DNA of 49,039 nt from positions 1 to 49,039 of the forward strand of contig JAQUUH010000004.1 of the NCBI GenBank assembly GCA_028693955.1. The letters are read 5' to 3'. Below are positions 38,325 through 46,711 of this stretch, one piece after another. Position 1 is the stretch's first letter, and the number at the start of each line of letters is the position of its first letter. This stretch comes from Bacilli bacterium (GTDB lineage Bacteria > Bacillota_I > Bacilli_A > RFN20 > UBA1709). Made by a program: the position numbers and the translations under genes. The notes under the pieces are model-generated. The model was given only the letters and a program-made list of their open reading frames with translations, had not been told where the DNA came from and did no database searches.

Positions 38325-39011
38325 TTATTTTACATCATAGTTTACTTTAACTCCAGGACCCATTGTAGAAGAAAGTACACAATTTTTAATATATACCCCT
38401 TTTACTGATGCTGGTTTAATTTTAACTACTTGTTTTGTAATTACTCCAATATTTTCAACTAGTTTTGCTGAATCAAAGCTTAACTTTCCACAAATAACAT
38501 GAAGATTTCCTTCTTTATCTGCTCTATATTCAACTTTACCAGCCTTTATATCTTGAATAGCTTTTGTAATATCTGGAGAAACAGTTCCAGTTTTTGGATT
38601 AGGCATAAGACCTTTAGGTCCTAATAATTTTCCTAATTTTCCTAATTCCCCCATCATATCTGGTGTTGCAACTATAACATCAAATCCAAACCAATTCTCG
38701 TTTTTGATTTTTTCTAGCATTTCTTTTCCACCAACAAAATCTGCTCCTGCAGCTTTTGCTTCATCTTCTTTATGGGTTATTGCTAAAACTGTTCTAGTTT
38801 TTCCAGTTCCGTTTGGCAGAACCAAAGCTCCTCTTAATTGTTGATCTGCTTGTTTAGTATCTATACCTAAATTAAATGAAATAGTTACTGTTTCATCAAA
38901 TTTAGCAAACTTTGCTTTTTTCAATAATTCTATAGCTTCATCAATTTGATAAATTTTTCCTTTTTCTAACAATGATGAGGCCTTCTCAAAATTTTTACCT
39001 CTTTGTTTCAT
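38325..39011 (-). CDS. rplA: 50S ribosomal protein L1
   Basis: L1 forms the mobile stalk at the E site and typically represses the L11 operon. The 228 residues contain [58 protein letters not shown] and [15 protein letters not shown]. It lies 60 bases after rplK. Confidence 0.98.
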   Translation of the reverse strand: MKQRGKNFEKASSLLEKGKIYQIDEAIELLKKAKFAKFDETVTISFNLGIDTKQADQQLRGALVLPNGTGKTRTVLAITHKEDEAKAAGADFVGGKEMLEKIKNENWFGFDVIVATPDMMGELGKLGKLLGPKGLMPNPKTGTVSPDITKAIQDIKAGKVEYRADKEGNLHVICGKLSFDSAKLVENIGVITKQVVKIKPASVKGVYIKNCVLSSTMGPGVKVNYDVK

Positions 39012-39071
39012 TACAATTTCCTCCTATGTGGTATTAGCGGATTTTTCCTCCCACTAAATATGGTAATAATT

Positions 39072-39497
39072 TTATTTTTTGTCCATGCCTTCAACAACAA
39101 TACCCATGTTGCGAGCAGTGCCTTCAATTGTACGCATTGCTGATTCAATATCATTTGCATTTAAATCAGGCATTTTATATTCAGCAATTTTTCTAACATC
39201 TTCTGCTGTAATGGTACCAACTTTTACCTTATTTGGAGTTCCAGAACCACTCTTTATGTTTGCTGCCTCTTTTAATAAAACTGCAGCTGGAGTTGTCTTT
39301 ATTACAAAACTAAAGGACTTATCTTCATAAGCCGTAATAATGACAGGCGTAACCTTACCCATATTTGCTTTTGTCTTCTCGTTAAATTCAGTACAGAATT
39401 TTGGCATGTTAATACCTGCCGATGCCAAAGCAGAACCAGGTTTTGCTTGACCCCCAGGAATTTCTAACTTAACTACCTTTGCGATCTTTTTACTCAC
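39072..39497 (-). CDS. rplK: 50S ribosomal protein L11 (shortened proline-rich loop)
   Basis: L11 forms the GTPase-associated centre with 23S H43/44. I start at the second GTG (MSKKIAKVV), eight bases after AGGAGG. The GTG three codons upstream overlaps that site. The 141 residues match the family, but the N-terminal loop reads [20 protein letters not shown]. It lacks about four residues, including the PPVG of the classical thiopeptide-binding loop. The C-domain [17 protein letters not shown] is normal. Confidence 0.97.
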   Translation of the reverse strand: MSKKIAKVVKLEIPGGQAKPGSALASAGINMPKFCTEFNEKTKANMGKVTPVIITAYEDKSFSFVIKTTPAAVLLKEAANIKSGSGTPNKVKVGTITAEDVRKIAEYKMPDLNANDIESAMRTIEGTARNMGIVVEGMDKK

Positions 39498-39523
39498 GCG
39501 ACACACCTCCTATATTTAAAATT

Positions 39524-39566
39524 GTCCGTGCTGTGGTTATAACAGACTTCCATCTTCCCACGACGC
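39524..39566 (-). promoter_or_regulatory. candidate L1-binding leader of rplK-rplA
   Basis: The minus-strand leader folds as GTCGTG/CACGGAC (one bulged G), an asymmetric internal loop GGAAGATGGAAGT, and an upper helix CTGT/ACAG. Two short helices split by a purine-rich asymmetric loop, with GTGGGA and GGAAG, resemble the L1 site of 23S rRNA. L1 autoregulation of this operon is well known. This assignment is inferred from shape and position. Confidence 0.55.
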
Positions 39567-39590
39567 AAAATACACACTAGTGCATTGAAT

Positions 39591-39619
39591 ACTATACACT
39601 ATATCAATTTATATTTCAA
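39591..39619 (-). promoter_or_regulatory. promoter of rplK-rplA
   Basis: TTGAAA and TATAGT are separated by 17 bp on the minus strand, between the nusG terminator and the leader. Confidence 0.8.
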
Positions 39620-39631
39620 TCTTTTTTACTA

Positions 39632-39659
39632 TAAAAAGAAAAAGCTCTTTTGAGCTTTT
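39632..39659 (-). terminator. intrinsic terminator of rpmG-secE-nusG
   Basis: On the minus strand AAAAGCTC and GAGCTTTT form an 8-bp stem around AAAA, followed by TCTTTTT. It starts directly after the nusG stop. Confidence 0.9.
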
Positions 39660-39661
39660 AT

Positions 39662-40213
39662 TTACGCTTTTTCAACATCTTGGAAACTTAATTCAATTTT
39701 ATGTACTCTACCAAAAAATGTTGCAGAGACAATTACTGTTCCTTTTTCAGAATCAACACTTTCAATCATTCCACTACTACCTTGAAGAGGTCCACGCAAA
39801 ACTTTAACTTCAGTTCCAATAACATAATCTAAATACATATCTTTATTAACAATACCGGCTTTTTTCAAAACTGTATCTATTTGTTCTTTTGGAACAGGAA
39901 ATGGTTTTGTTCCTTTACCAGATGAGCCAACAAATCCAGTTACACCCGGAGTATTTCTTACAACATACCACGCCTCATCACTCATAATCATTTCAACAAA
40001 AACATAACCAGGATAAGTATTCTTAACTTTTGTGTCTCCTGTTGGAATCCCATCCTTTAATACAGGAACTTCTTCTTCGGCTACTAAAACTTGATGAATA
40101 TAATCTTGCATATTCATACTTTCAATTCTTTTTTCAAGATTATTTTTTACTTTATTTTCGTGTCCAGAGTATGTATTGACTACATACCATTGCTTTTCTC
40201 CTAATTTCTCCAT
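39662..40213 (-). CDS. nusG: transcription termination/antitermination factor NusG
   Basis: NusG binds the RNA polymerase clamp and links it to S10 or Rho. The 183 residues have the NGN domain (KQWYVVNTYSGHENKVKNNLEKR, TYPGYVFVEM, NTPGVTGFVG) and a C-terminal KOW domain (VKVLRGPLQGSSGMIE). Length is normal. It follows secE by 12 bases. Confidence 0.98.
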   Translation of the reverse strand: MEKLGEKQWYVVNTYSGHENKVKNNLEKRIESMNMQDYIHQVLVAEEEVPVLKDGIPTGDTKVKNTYPGYVFVEMIMSDEAWYVVRNTPGVTGFVGSSGKGTKPFPVPKEQIDTVLKKAGIVNKDMYLDYVIGTEVKVLRGPLQGSSGMIESVDSEKGTVIVSATFFGRVHKIELSFQDVEKA

Positions 40214-40225
40214 GTTTCACCTCAA

Positions 40226-40411
40226 CTATGAAAAGTTAATGGCTTGAAGAAGTTTTAAAACAACAAAATCAAATAAGACAAGTGAACCACCAAAAAATAC
40301 TGCATACCCTAAAACTGTAACCAATAATTTTGATAACTGTTCGCCGTTTGGCCATCTAACTCTTTTACCCTCTTTTACAACTCCTGCAAAAAAGTCTTTT
40401 ATTCTTTGCAT
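40226..40411 (-). CDS. secE: protein translocase subunit SecE
   Basis: SecE clamps the SecY pore. The 61 residues are a single-helix Gram-positive SecE: an amphipathic segment (KDFFAGVVKEGKRVRWPNGEQL) and one transmembrane helix (about 32-55). It lies between rpmG and nusG as in B. subtilis. Confidence 0.96.
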   Translation of the reverse strand: MQRIKDFFAGVVKEGKRVRWPNGEQLSKLLVTVLGYAVFFGGSLVLFDFVVLKLLQAINFS

Positions 40412-40426
40412 TAATGTTCACCATCC

Positions 40427-40576
40427 TTATTTACTTTCTTTGTGCAAAGTATGTTTATTACACCTTGGACAAAACTTAACAACTTCAAAGCGATCCTTTA
40501 CTCCATATTTTTGCTTGGTGGTAGTGTAATTTCTTGATAAACATTCTGTACAAACCAAAATAATTTTTTCTCTCAT
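40427..40576 (-). CDS. rpmG: 50S ribosomal protein L33 (zinc-binding type)
   Basis: This gene is missing from the ORF track because of its length. It encodes 49 residues beginning [20 protein letters not shown] and ending [10 protein letters not shown]. Two CxxC pairs (CTEC and CPRC) show the zinc-binding form. GAGG lies upstream of the ATG, and a promoter lies about 25 bases further up. Gene order sigH-rpmG-secE-nusG supports the call. Confidence 0.96.
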   Translation of the reverse strand: MREKIILVCTECLSRNYTTTKQKYGVKDRFEVVKFCPRCNKHTLHKESK

Positions 40577-40599
40577 TTACTATTCCACCTCGTTCAATA

Positions 40600-40628
40600 A
40601 CTTTAACATAATCAATATGTCAAGTCAA
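40600..40628 (-). promoter_or_regulatory. promoter of rpmG-secE-nusG
   Basis: TTGACT and TAAAGT are separated by 17 bp on the minus strand, with TGT before the -10. It starts about 12 bases after the sigH stop with no terminator between. Confidence 0.85.
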
Positions 40629-40640
40629 TATTTTATATCT

Positions 40641-41246
40641 TCATAATTCTTTCTTTATTCCCTTTAAATTTCTTTTGATTTTAGCATAAACATTATCAAC
40701 TTTTTTTGTAGAAATACCAAATATTTTAGCTATTTCTTTATAAGAGTAACCTTCAATTATTTTAATTAATATATTTTTTTCTTGATTCGATAAACTATCT
40801 TCGCTTTTTATTTTTTCTAAATTATCTTTAAATACAAATATTCTATCTGGTTTTGAAAAAAAACAATCTGATTCTAAATAATCTAAATATGTATTCTTTT
40901 TATCTTCATTAACAAGCGCATCTAAGTGCACTAATTTAAAACCTTCGCTTTTTTTATAGAACTTATAAATAAAATTTTTTATTTCTCTTGTAATTATTAA
41001 ACGTAAATAAGAATAAAATATCCCGTTTTCTGTTCTAAAATTACCAATAGACTCTAAAAATATACTAAGTCCCTGCTGATAAAAATCATCATATTCCATA
41101 TTAAATTGTCGAGGATTAATTATCATATCATTAATCCATGATTTTATTATTGGATAATACTTTTTTGTTAATAACCTTACTGCTTCACTATTATTTTGAT
41201 TAATCATATATATCAATTCTGAATCATTTAAGGTATTAAGTTCCAA
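40641..41246 (-). CDS. sigH: SigH-like RNA polymerase sigma factor
   Basis: The 201 residues have sigma region 2 (DDFYQQGLSIFLESIGNFR and YSYLRLIITREIKNFI, about 50-95) and a C-terminal region 4 helix-turn-helix (LSNQEKNILIKIIEGYSYKEIAKIFGIS, about 150-180). Region 3 is missing, as in SigH. Position between rlmB and rpmG matches B. subtilis sigH, which controls competence and sporulation entry there. The sequence is divergent and the regulon here is unknown. The start is TTG with AGGAGG six bases upstream, inside the end of rlmB. Confidence 0.85.
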   Translation of the reverse strand: MELNTLNDSELIYMINQNNSEAVRLLTKKYYPIIKSWINDMIINPRQFNMEYDDFYQQGLSIFLESIGNFRTENGIFYSYLRLIITREIKNFIYKFYKKSEGFKLVHLDALVNEDKKNTYLDYLESDCFFSKPDRIFVFKDNLEKIKSEDSLSNQEKNILIKIIEGYSYKEIAKIFGISTKKVDNVYAKIKRNLKGIKKEL

Positions 41247-41247
41247 A

Positions 41248-41982
41248 TTATTCCTCCTTATTTAATGGATTTTTATTGCCATAAATTTGATACAAAAGAA
41301 CTGCAGTGGCAACAGAAGCGTTTAATGAATTAACATGTCCTATCATTGGTAAACGTATTTTATAATCGCATTGGTCAAGAACTAATCTTGAAATTCCCTT
41401 GCCTTCTGAACCAACCACCAAGACCGTGGGCATTTTATAATCAATCTCTCTATAATCTTGAGAATTATTAGCTTCTGCTCCCACAATCCAAAAGCCTTCT
41501 TCTTTAAGTCTTTTTAGTGTGTTTGTTAAATTTGTAACTTCTGAAACCAAAACAAATTCTATTGCTCCTGTTGATACTTTAGCAACTGTCGAATTTAAAG
41601 GGGCACTACGATGCTTTGGAACAATCACTCCATTAACTCCAATAGCATCGCATGTTCGTAAAATTGCTCCCAAATTATGCGGATCTTGAATACCATCAAG
41701 CATTACTAGCAAAGGATTTTGAATTTCTTTTATAGCATATAACAATTCATCAATACTAATTGTCTTATATGTCTTAACTTTGGCTACAACTCCTTGATGG
41801 ACTCCATTTTTTGTTATTTTATTTAAATAAGAATTTTTAACATATTTTACTGGATATTTATTTTTAATTAATTCTAAAAATCTTTCGTCTTTGAATCCTT
41901 CTTGAAGAAGCATTTCCTCAATATCAGCCTCTTTTTCTATTCTTGATTTGACCGTATTTTTACCATATATATATTGTTCCAT
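41248..41982 (-). CDS. rlmB: 23S rRNA (guanosine-2'-O-)-methyltransferase, TrmH/SPOUT family (RlmB)
   Basis: RlmB-type enzymes methylate the 2'-OH of G2251 in the 23S P loop. The 244 residues have an N-terminal substrate-binding domain and a C-terminal SPOUT knot with LDGIQDPHNLGAILRTCDAIGV, VVGSEGKGISRLVLDQCD and PMIGHVNSLNASVATAVLLYQ. I start at MEQYIYGKNTV as in homologues. The GTG three codons upstream overlaps the cysS TAG. It corresponds to B. subtilis YacO. Confidence 0.93.
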   Translation of the reverse strand: MEQYIYGKNTVKSRIEKEADIEEMLLQEGFKDERFLELIKNKYPVKYVKNSYLNKITKNGVHQGVVAKVKTYKTISIDELLYAIKEIQNPLLVMLDGIQDPHNLGAILRTCDAIGVNGVIVPKHRSAPLNSTVAKVSTGAIEFVLVSEVTNLTNTLKRLKEEGFWIVGAEANNSQDYREIDYKMPTVLVVGSEGKGISRLVLDQCDYKIRLPMIGHVNSLNASVATAVLLYQIYGNKNPLNKEE

Positions 41983-41990
41983 ATTTATCA

Positions 41991-43322
41991 CTACATCATT
42001 CCCTTGCTTGATAAAATTTTTCTAATTTTATCTGCTTCTTCGTATTTTCCTTCTTGTTTTAATTTTTCCCAATTATTAAAGAGCTCTTTATCCTCAATAC
42101 TTACATTTATTTTTTTATAACTAATTCCTAAAATATTTATCATATCTAAAAGAGTATAATATTGTTTTACAACTAAAGTCATATCATTTTTCCTTAATGA
42201 TAAATTTAATTCTTTTGTAACTTCAAAAATTATAGTTAATGCATTTGCAGTATTTAAATCATTTGATAATTCATCAATAAACCTTGAAATATATAAATCA
42301 TCAATATTTTTAGAAAAATCTTTCTCTTCTAATTGCATTTTGACACTTGCTTGATTTAAAGCCATCATTATTTTATTTAACTCTTTTTTGGCTGAATTCA
42401 TTATCTCATCATTAAAATTAAAAGGTGATCTATAATGGGTTGAAAGCATTGCAAATCTTACTGCTTGCCCACCATATTGATTTATCACATCTTTAGCAAA
42501 TTTTACATTCCCAATTGATTTTGACATTTTTTCGTTATTGAAGTTTACAAAACCATTATGCATCCAATAATTAGCTAAATATGTATTGTAACAGGCTTTG
42601 CTTTGAGCAATTTCATTTTCATGATGAGGAAATTTCAAATCAAATCCTCCTCCATGGATATCAATTAAATGTTGCTTAAAAATTGAATTAATCATGACAA
42701 CACATTCTGTATGCCATCCTGGTCTTCCTTCTCCCCAAGGAGAATTCCACTTTACTCCAATATCAGTTTTTTTCCATAAAGCGAAATCTAATGGACTTTC
42801 TTTTTTAATATTTTCTTCTACTCTTGCTCCAACTTTTAAATCTTCAATTTTAAAATTTCCAAGTTTTCCATATTCTTTAGCTTTATTTACTCTAAAAAAA
42901 ACATCACCATCAACAACATAAGCATAACCTTTATCTACAAGTTCACTTATAAAATTAATCATTGAATCCATGTTTTCTGTTACCCTTGGCATATAATTAG
43001 GCAACATAGAATTGACTTTTGTAACACAATCCAAAAAATTATCTAAGTAAAAAGAAGCAATTTCATTCTCGCTTTTTCCCTCTTTGATTGCACTATTGAT
43101 TAGTTTGTCATCAACATCGGTTATGTTGCTAACATAAGTAACTTTATAATCTAAATATGTAAAAAACCTTCTTAAAGTATCAAAAACTATCACTGGCCTC
43201 ATATTTCCAAAATGAGCATAACCATAAACTGTTGGGCCACAAACGTATAGTGATACCTCTCCTTTTTTTATAGGGATAAACTCCTCCACTTTATTTGTCA
43301 TACTATTATAAAATTTAATCAT
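41991..43322 (-). CDS. cysS: cysteinyl-tRNA synthetase
   Basis: The class I enzyme charges tRNA-Cys. I start at MIKFYNSMTNK (443 residues), with GGAGG seven bases upstream. The track start lies inside the T-box terminator. Visible motifs are the zinc Cys in LYVCGPTVYGYAHFGNMR (HIGH-equivalent HFGN), GRPGWHTEC, GGGFDLKFPHHENEIAQS and EKMSKS (KMSKS). The second conserved loop and C-terminal helical region are present, and length is normal. It is controlled by a Cys-specific T-box. Confidence 0.97.
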   Translation of the reverse strand: MIKFYNSMTNKVEEFIPIKKGEVSLYVCGPTVYGYAHFGNMRPVIVFDTLRRFFTYLDYKVTYVSNITDVDDKLINSAIKEGKSENEIASFYLDNFLDCVTKVNSMLPNYMPRVTENMDSMINFISELVDKGYAYVVDGDVFFRVNKAKEYGKLGNFKIEDLKVGARVEENIKKESPLDFALWKKTDIGVKWNSPWGEGRPGWHTECVVMINSIFKQHLIDIHGGGFDLKFPHHENEIAQSKACYNTYLANYWMHNGFVNFNNEKMSKSIGNVKFAKDVINQYGGQAVRFAMLSTHYRSPFNFNDEIMNSAKKELNKIMMALNQASVKMQLEEKDFSKNIDDLYISRFIDELSNDLNTANALTIIFEVTKELNLSLRKNDMTLVVKQYYTLLDMINILGISYKKINVSIEDKELFNNWEKLKQEGKYEEADKIRKILSSKGMM

Positions 43323-43342
43323 ATAATTTCCTCCATTAAAAT

Positions 43343-43568
43343 AAAAAACGTCTCTACAATACATAGAGGCGCTTATGAGCACGGTTCCACTCTAATTTAA
43401 ATCTTAAATGATTTATCTTTGCTCGTTAACGCCGATTTACGTCCTTTTATACTTAAATTTCAAAAAAGATTTAGTAAGTGCATTCTAATTAGTGTTGTAA
43501 GTTGCTTACACCATTTTCAACTTTCGCTTAAACAACATCTTAATTAATCTTTCCTACTACCAATTTCA
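43343..43568 (-). promoter_or_regulatory. T-box riboswitch (tRNA-Cys) of cysS
   Basis: The leader of about 230 nt has a Stem I closed by AGATT/AATCT with the specifier triplet UGC (43480-43482) in the context GAATGCACT. It also carries a T-box AGTGGAACCGTG (about 43381-43392) and a terminator CGCCTCTA/TAGAGACG followed by six T. The bulge UGGA can pair with the UCCA end of tRNA-Cys, whose discriminator is U. Uncharged tRNA-Cys should stabilise the antiterminator and switch cysS on. Confidence 0.93.
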
Positions 43569-43574
43569 TAATTA

Positions 43575-43603
43575 AGAATATCATATAAATTATTTTTTTA
43601 CAA
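43575..43603 (-). promoter_or_regulatory. promoter of the cysS T-box transcript
   Basis: TTGTAA and TATTCT are separated by 17 bp on the minus strand, with TGA before the -10. It lies immediately after the ECF S-component stop codon. Confidence 0.7.
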
Positions 43604-43608
43604 TATAG

Positions 43609-44157
43609 TTAATTCTTAATTATTTTCTTCAAAAATGGATAAATAATGAAAGCTAAAACTGTCCCAATTAAGGCTGTAATAAGTTGTGAATAAGAAAAAG
43701 CCGCACTAAGTACTTTAATTTGAGTATCATTTAAATTTGGTATCAAAGGAATAGCAATCATTACTACTCCAACATAAATTACTAACGCTTTTAGTATTGG
43801 AGAAACGACAAAAAACATTAAATAACTAAAACTTATTTTAAATTTTTCTTTCTTTTTATCATAAATTCTTTTTAAATATGTGCCTCCAAGTAAAGATATT
43901 ACTAAATTTCCTAGAGCAATAAAGGGTATAATTATCAAAAATGCTGGTCCTATCCCCAAAAAGAAAGCTAAGAATGGCGAGATAATTGCCAATATTACTC
44001 CCCCATAAATACCTAAGGCACAAAAAGAAATAATCAAAATCAAATTAACTAAAGATCCAGTAAAATATTGCCCAAGTGGCTTAGAAAAAAACTGGACAAC
44101 TAATAATATCGCCAAAAATAATGCAGTCTTTGTTATAAATAAAATTTTTTTATTCAT
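43609..44157 (-). CDS. ECF transporter S component-like membrane protein
   Basis: The 182 residues form about five or six transmembrane helices. They show the ECF-S pattern TALFLAILLVVQFF, TGSLVNLILIISFCALGIYGG and IIPFIALGNLVISLLGG, typical of PF12822-type S components from memory. These bind a vitamin or other micronutrient and dock onto EcfT-EcfA1A2, whose genes are at 6479-8972. The substrate is not evident. It is last in the GH3-GH13-PAP2 gene string, 14 bases after PAP2. Confidence 0.75.
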   Translation of the reverse strand: MNKKILFITKTALFLAILLVVQFFSKPLGQYFTGSLVNLILIISFCALGIYGGVILAIISPFLAFFLGIGPAFLIIIPFIALGNLVISLLGGTYLKRIYDKKKEKFKISFSYLMFFVVSPILKALVIYVGVVMIAIPLIPNLNDTQIKVLSAAFSYSQLITALIGTVLAFIIYPFLKKIIKN

Positions 44158-44171
44158 TTTTTGCTCCTTCT

Positions 44172-45029
44172 TTAAAATCGCAACTTTTTAAAAAGCATTG
44201 GATAAAGTCCGAACCCTACAAAGGCCATTAAAAAGTAGCGAAGGAAATGGAGATAAAAAACATCAGGGAAAACTATTTTTAAACCTTCTTTTATTCCAAT
44301 GATAATTAATAATCCTAAAGCTAATCTCATTGCTTTTTTCCAAAGTGCTCTAGGTATAGTAAAATTCACATACTTTTTTTCAAAAACGATAGCTAAGAAC
44401 GCTCCAACAAAAAGACCATATAGTTTGAAAAAATCAGTGGACAATATACTATTATCAATTGCAAAAAATATTGCAAAAGGAATGAATATTATTGCTGTAA
44501 TACCAAAAAGATAATTTTCTTTTTTATAATGGTCATATAAATAATTGCCTCCAAAGGCAAAAACAATTCCCAAAAATGCTCCAACAATAACATCTGCAGG
44601 GTAATGCACACCAAGATATAGCCTAGATATTGCGACTAAAATTATTATTATAGTTGTCAGTATGCTAGCCCATCTTTTCTTTATAAAAAGCGATAAAGAT
44701 ACATATAGTGTCGCAGCTGTTTGCGTGTGTCCGCTTGGAAATGAGTACCCTGTTGCTGTTTCTACTCTCAAAGATCTTATCCCTTCTTCTCCAATTGGTC
44801 TAGGAGCTTTAACAATATTTTTTACGATACCATTAAAAGTCATAGAAGTAAGCATTATATAAGTTAACTTTTTAGCTAATTGCTTGTTGTAACAAAAATA
44901 CATAAAGGCAATTATTAATATTGCTATCAATTCTTCTCCAAACATTGTTATATATTCAAACAAAGAATCAAGAAATCCATTATTGAATTGCTGAATCCAT
45001 CTAATAATTTCTAATTGAAATTCCTTCAT
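44172..45029 (-). CDS. PAP2-family membrane phosphatase
   Basis: The 285 residues contain several transmembrane helices with the three PAP2 motifs: KAPRPIGEEGIRS (KxxxxxxRP), SFPSGHTQTA (PSGH) and SRLYLGVHYPADV (SRxxxxxHxxxD), between about 70 and 165. It probably dephosphorylates a lipid phosphate such as undecaprenyl pyrophosphate or phosphatidic or phosphatidylglycerol phosphate. A hydrophobic C-terminal half of about 110 residues adds more helices. It is 14 bases after the GH13 gene. Confidence 0.9.
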   Translation of the reverse strand: MKEFQLEIIRWIQQFNNGFLDSLFEYITMFGEELIAILIIAFMYFCYNKQLAKKLTYIMLTSMTFNGIVKNIVKAPRPIGEEGIRSLRVETATGYSFPSGHTQTAATLYVSLSLFIKKRWASILTTIIIILVAISRLYLGVHYPADVIVGAFLGIVFAFGGNYLYDHYKKENYLFGITAIIFIPFAIFFAIDNSILSTDFFKLYGLFVGAFLAIVFEKKYVNFTIPRALWKKAMRLALGLLIIIGIKEGLKIVFPDVFYLHFLRYFLMAFVGFGLYPMLFKKLRF

Positions 45030-45043
45030 TTTAACACTCCTTT

Positions 45044-46711
45044 TTATTCAAAATAATAAACCCTGGCTTCATATGGTCTTAACAAAAAACTATTGATATC
45101 TACTACATCATCATAATTTGCTAATAAACATTCACTTTTTTTATTTTTAAATTCATCCATTAAATCAAATTTTTGATTTTTATCAGAAAAGTTAGAAATT
45201 ACAAGTATATATTTATCATTATAAACTCTACTATAAACATACAAATTTTTATCTTGTTTATAATGCTCAACATATTTTCCGTTTATTACTATATCATTGT
45301 TTTTACGAATACTAATTAATTTTCTATAATAATTTAAAACTGAATTTTTATTTTTAATATTATCTTGAACATTAATGCTTTTATAATTATCGTTAATTTT
45401 TATCCAGGGAGTTCCCTTACTAAATCCAGCATTTGCAGAATTATCCCACTGCATTGGTGTTCTAGCATTGTCTCTACTTCTTTTGAATATAGCTTTCATA
45501 ATATATGATTTAGGTATTCCCATTTTTCTTGAAACTTTCAAAATATTTAATGTCTCGGTGTCTTTAAAATCTTCAATTGTTTTAAAATCCCCATTTGTCA
45601 TTCCAATCTCTTGACCTTGATAAATGTAGGGAGTTCCTTGTAAAAAATAAATCATTGTTGCAAGCATTTTACATCCCAAATCATGATATTCAAGTTTAGT
45701 ATTGAATCTACCAATTGATCGGGGCTGATCATGGTTTTCTAGATATAGCGAATTCCAACCTATACCATACATTTTATCTTGCCATTTCGATAATACTTTT
45801 TTTAGTCTTTTTAGTTTAAACTTTCTCATTAAATATTTAACCCCAAAAAAATTATCAACATCCATGTGTTCAAATGTAAATAAACTATCTAATTCTTCTC
45901 TTTCTTCTTTTACATAATAAGGCGCTGTTTCAACATCCATTAATACTGATTCTCCAACAGTCATTGCATTATACTTGCTAAAAGCATCACGATATAATTC
46001 ATGTAAGTATTCATGAATGTGTTTACCATTTAAATAATGCTCTTTCCCAACTAAAGCAACATTCCACTTACCTTTTGGCAAATCTTTATCTTTAGATATC
46101 AAAGTTATTACATCGCACCTAAATCCATCAACACCAAGTTCTAACCAATAATTAATAATAGATTTTATCTCTTCCATAACTTTTGGATTGTTATAATTTA
46201 AATCTGGTTGCTTTTTAGTAAAAAGATGCAAATAGTAATCATCAGTATCAGGGTTATATTCCCAAGCATCTCCCCCAAAAAATGATGTCCAATTATTTGG
46301 CTTTTTACCATTAATGCCTTTTCTAAAAAAATAATAATTTCTATATGGAGAATTAACATCTTTTCTCGCTTTTTTAAACCATTCATGTTCATCTGAAGTA
46401 TGATTTATTACTAAATCCATTATTAATCTAATATTTCTTTTATGCATTTCACTAATCATTAGTTTCCAATCATCGAGTGTTCCAAAATCATCCATAATAT
46501 CACGATAATCACTTATATCGTAACCATTATCATCATTTGGAGATTTATAAACTGGAGATAACCAAACTGCATCTATTCCCAAAAAAGATAAATAGTCAAG
46601 TTTTTCAATTATTCCTTTTATATCTCCAATACCATCATCATTTGAGTCTTTAAAACTCCTGGGATAAATTTGATATATAAAAGCATCTTTATACCATCTA
46701 TTCCTTTCCAT
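45044..46711 (-). CDS. GH13 alpha-glucosidase (oligo-1,6-glucosidase-like)
   Basis: The 555-residue cytosolic enzyme has the GH13 barrel: DAVWLSPVYKSPNDDNGYDI, DLVINHTSDEHEWF, DGFRCDVI (nucleophile Asp), TVGESV (acid/base Glu) and LENHDQPRS (third acid). Length and order fit the oligo-1,6-glucosidase/trehalose-6-phosphate hydrolase group. The exact substrate is uncertain. There is no signal peptide, so it should act on imported malto- or isomalto-oligosaccharides. Its start overlaps the GH3 gene by 14 bases. Confidence 0.93.
   Translation of the reverse strand: MERNRWYKDAFIYQIYPRSFKDSNDDGIGDIKGIIEKLDYLSFLGIDAVWLSPVYKSPNDDNGYDISDYRDIMDDFGTLDDWKLMISEMHKRNIRLIMDLVINHTSDEHEWFKKARKDVNSPYRNYYFFRKGINGKKPNNWTSFFGGDAWEYNPDTDDYYLHLFTKKQPDLNYNNPKVMEEIKSIINYWLELGVDGFRCDVITLISKDKDLPKGKWNVALVGKEHYLNGKHIHEYLHELYRDAFSKYNAMTVGESVLMDVETAPYYVKEEREELDSLFTFEHMDVDNFFGVKYLMRKFKLKRLKKVLSKWQDKMYGIGWNSLYLENHDQPRSIGRFNTKLEYHDLGCKMLATMIYFLQGTPYIYQGQEIGMTNGDFKTIEDFKDTETLNILKVSRKMGIPKSYIMKAIFKRSRDNARTPMQWDNSANAGFSKGTPWIKINDNYKSINVQDNIKNKNSVLNYYRKLISIRKNNDIVINGKYVEHYKQDKNLYVYSRVYNDKYILVISNFSDKNQKFDLMDEFKNKKSECLLANYDDVVDINSFLLRPYEARVYYFE

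Noticed and set aside
43323-43382. Extended cysS start
   Set aside because: It overlaps the T-box terminator hairpin. The ATG at 43322 follows GGAGG.
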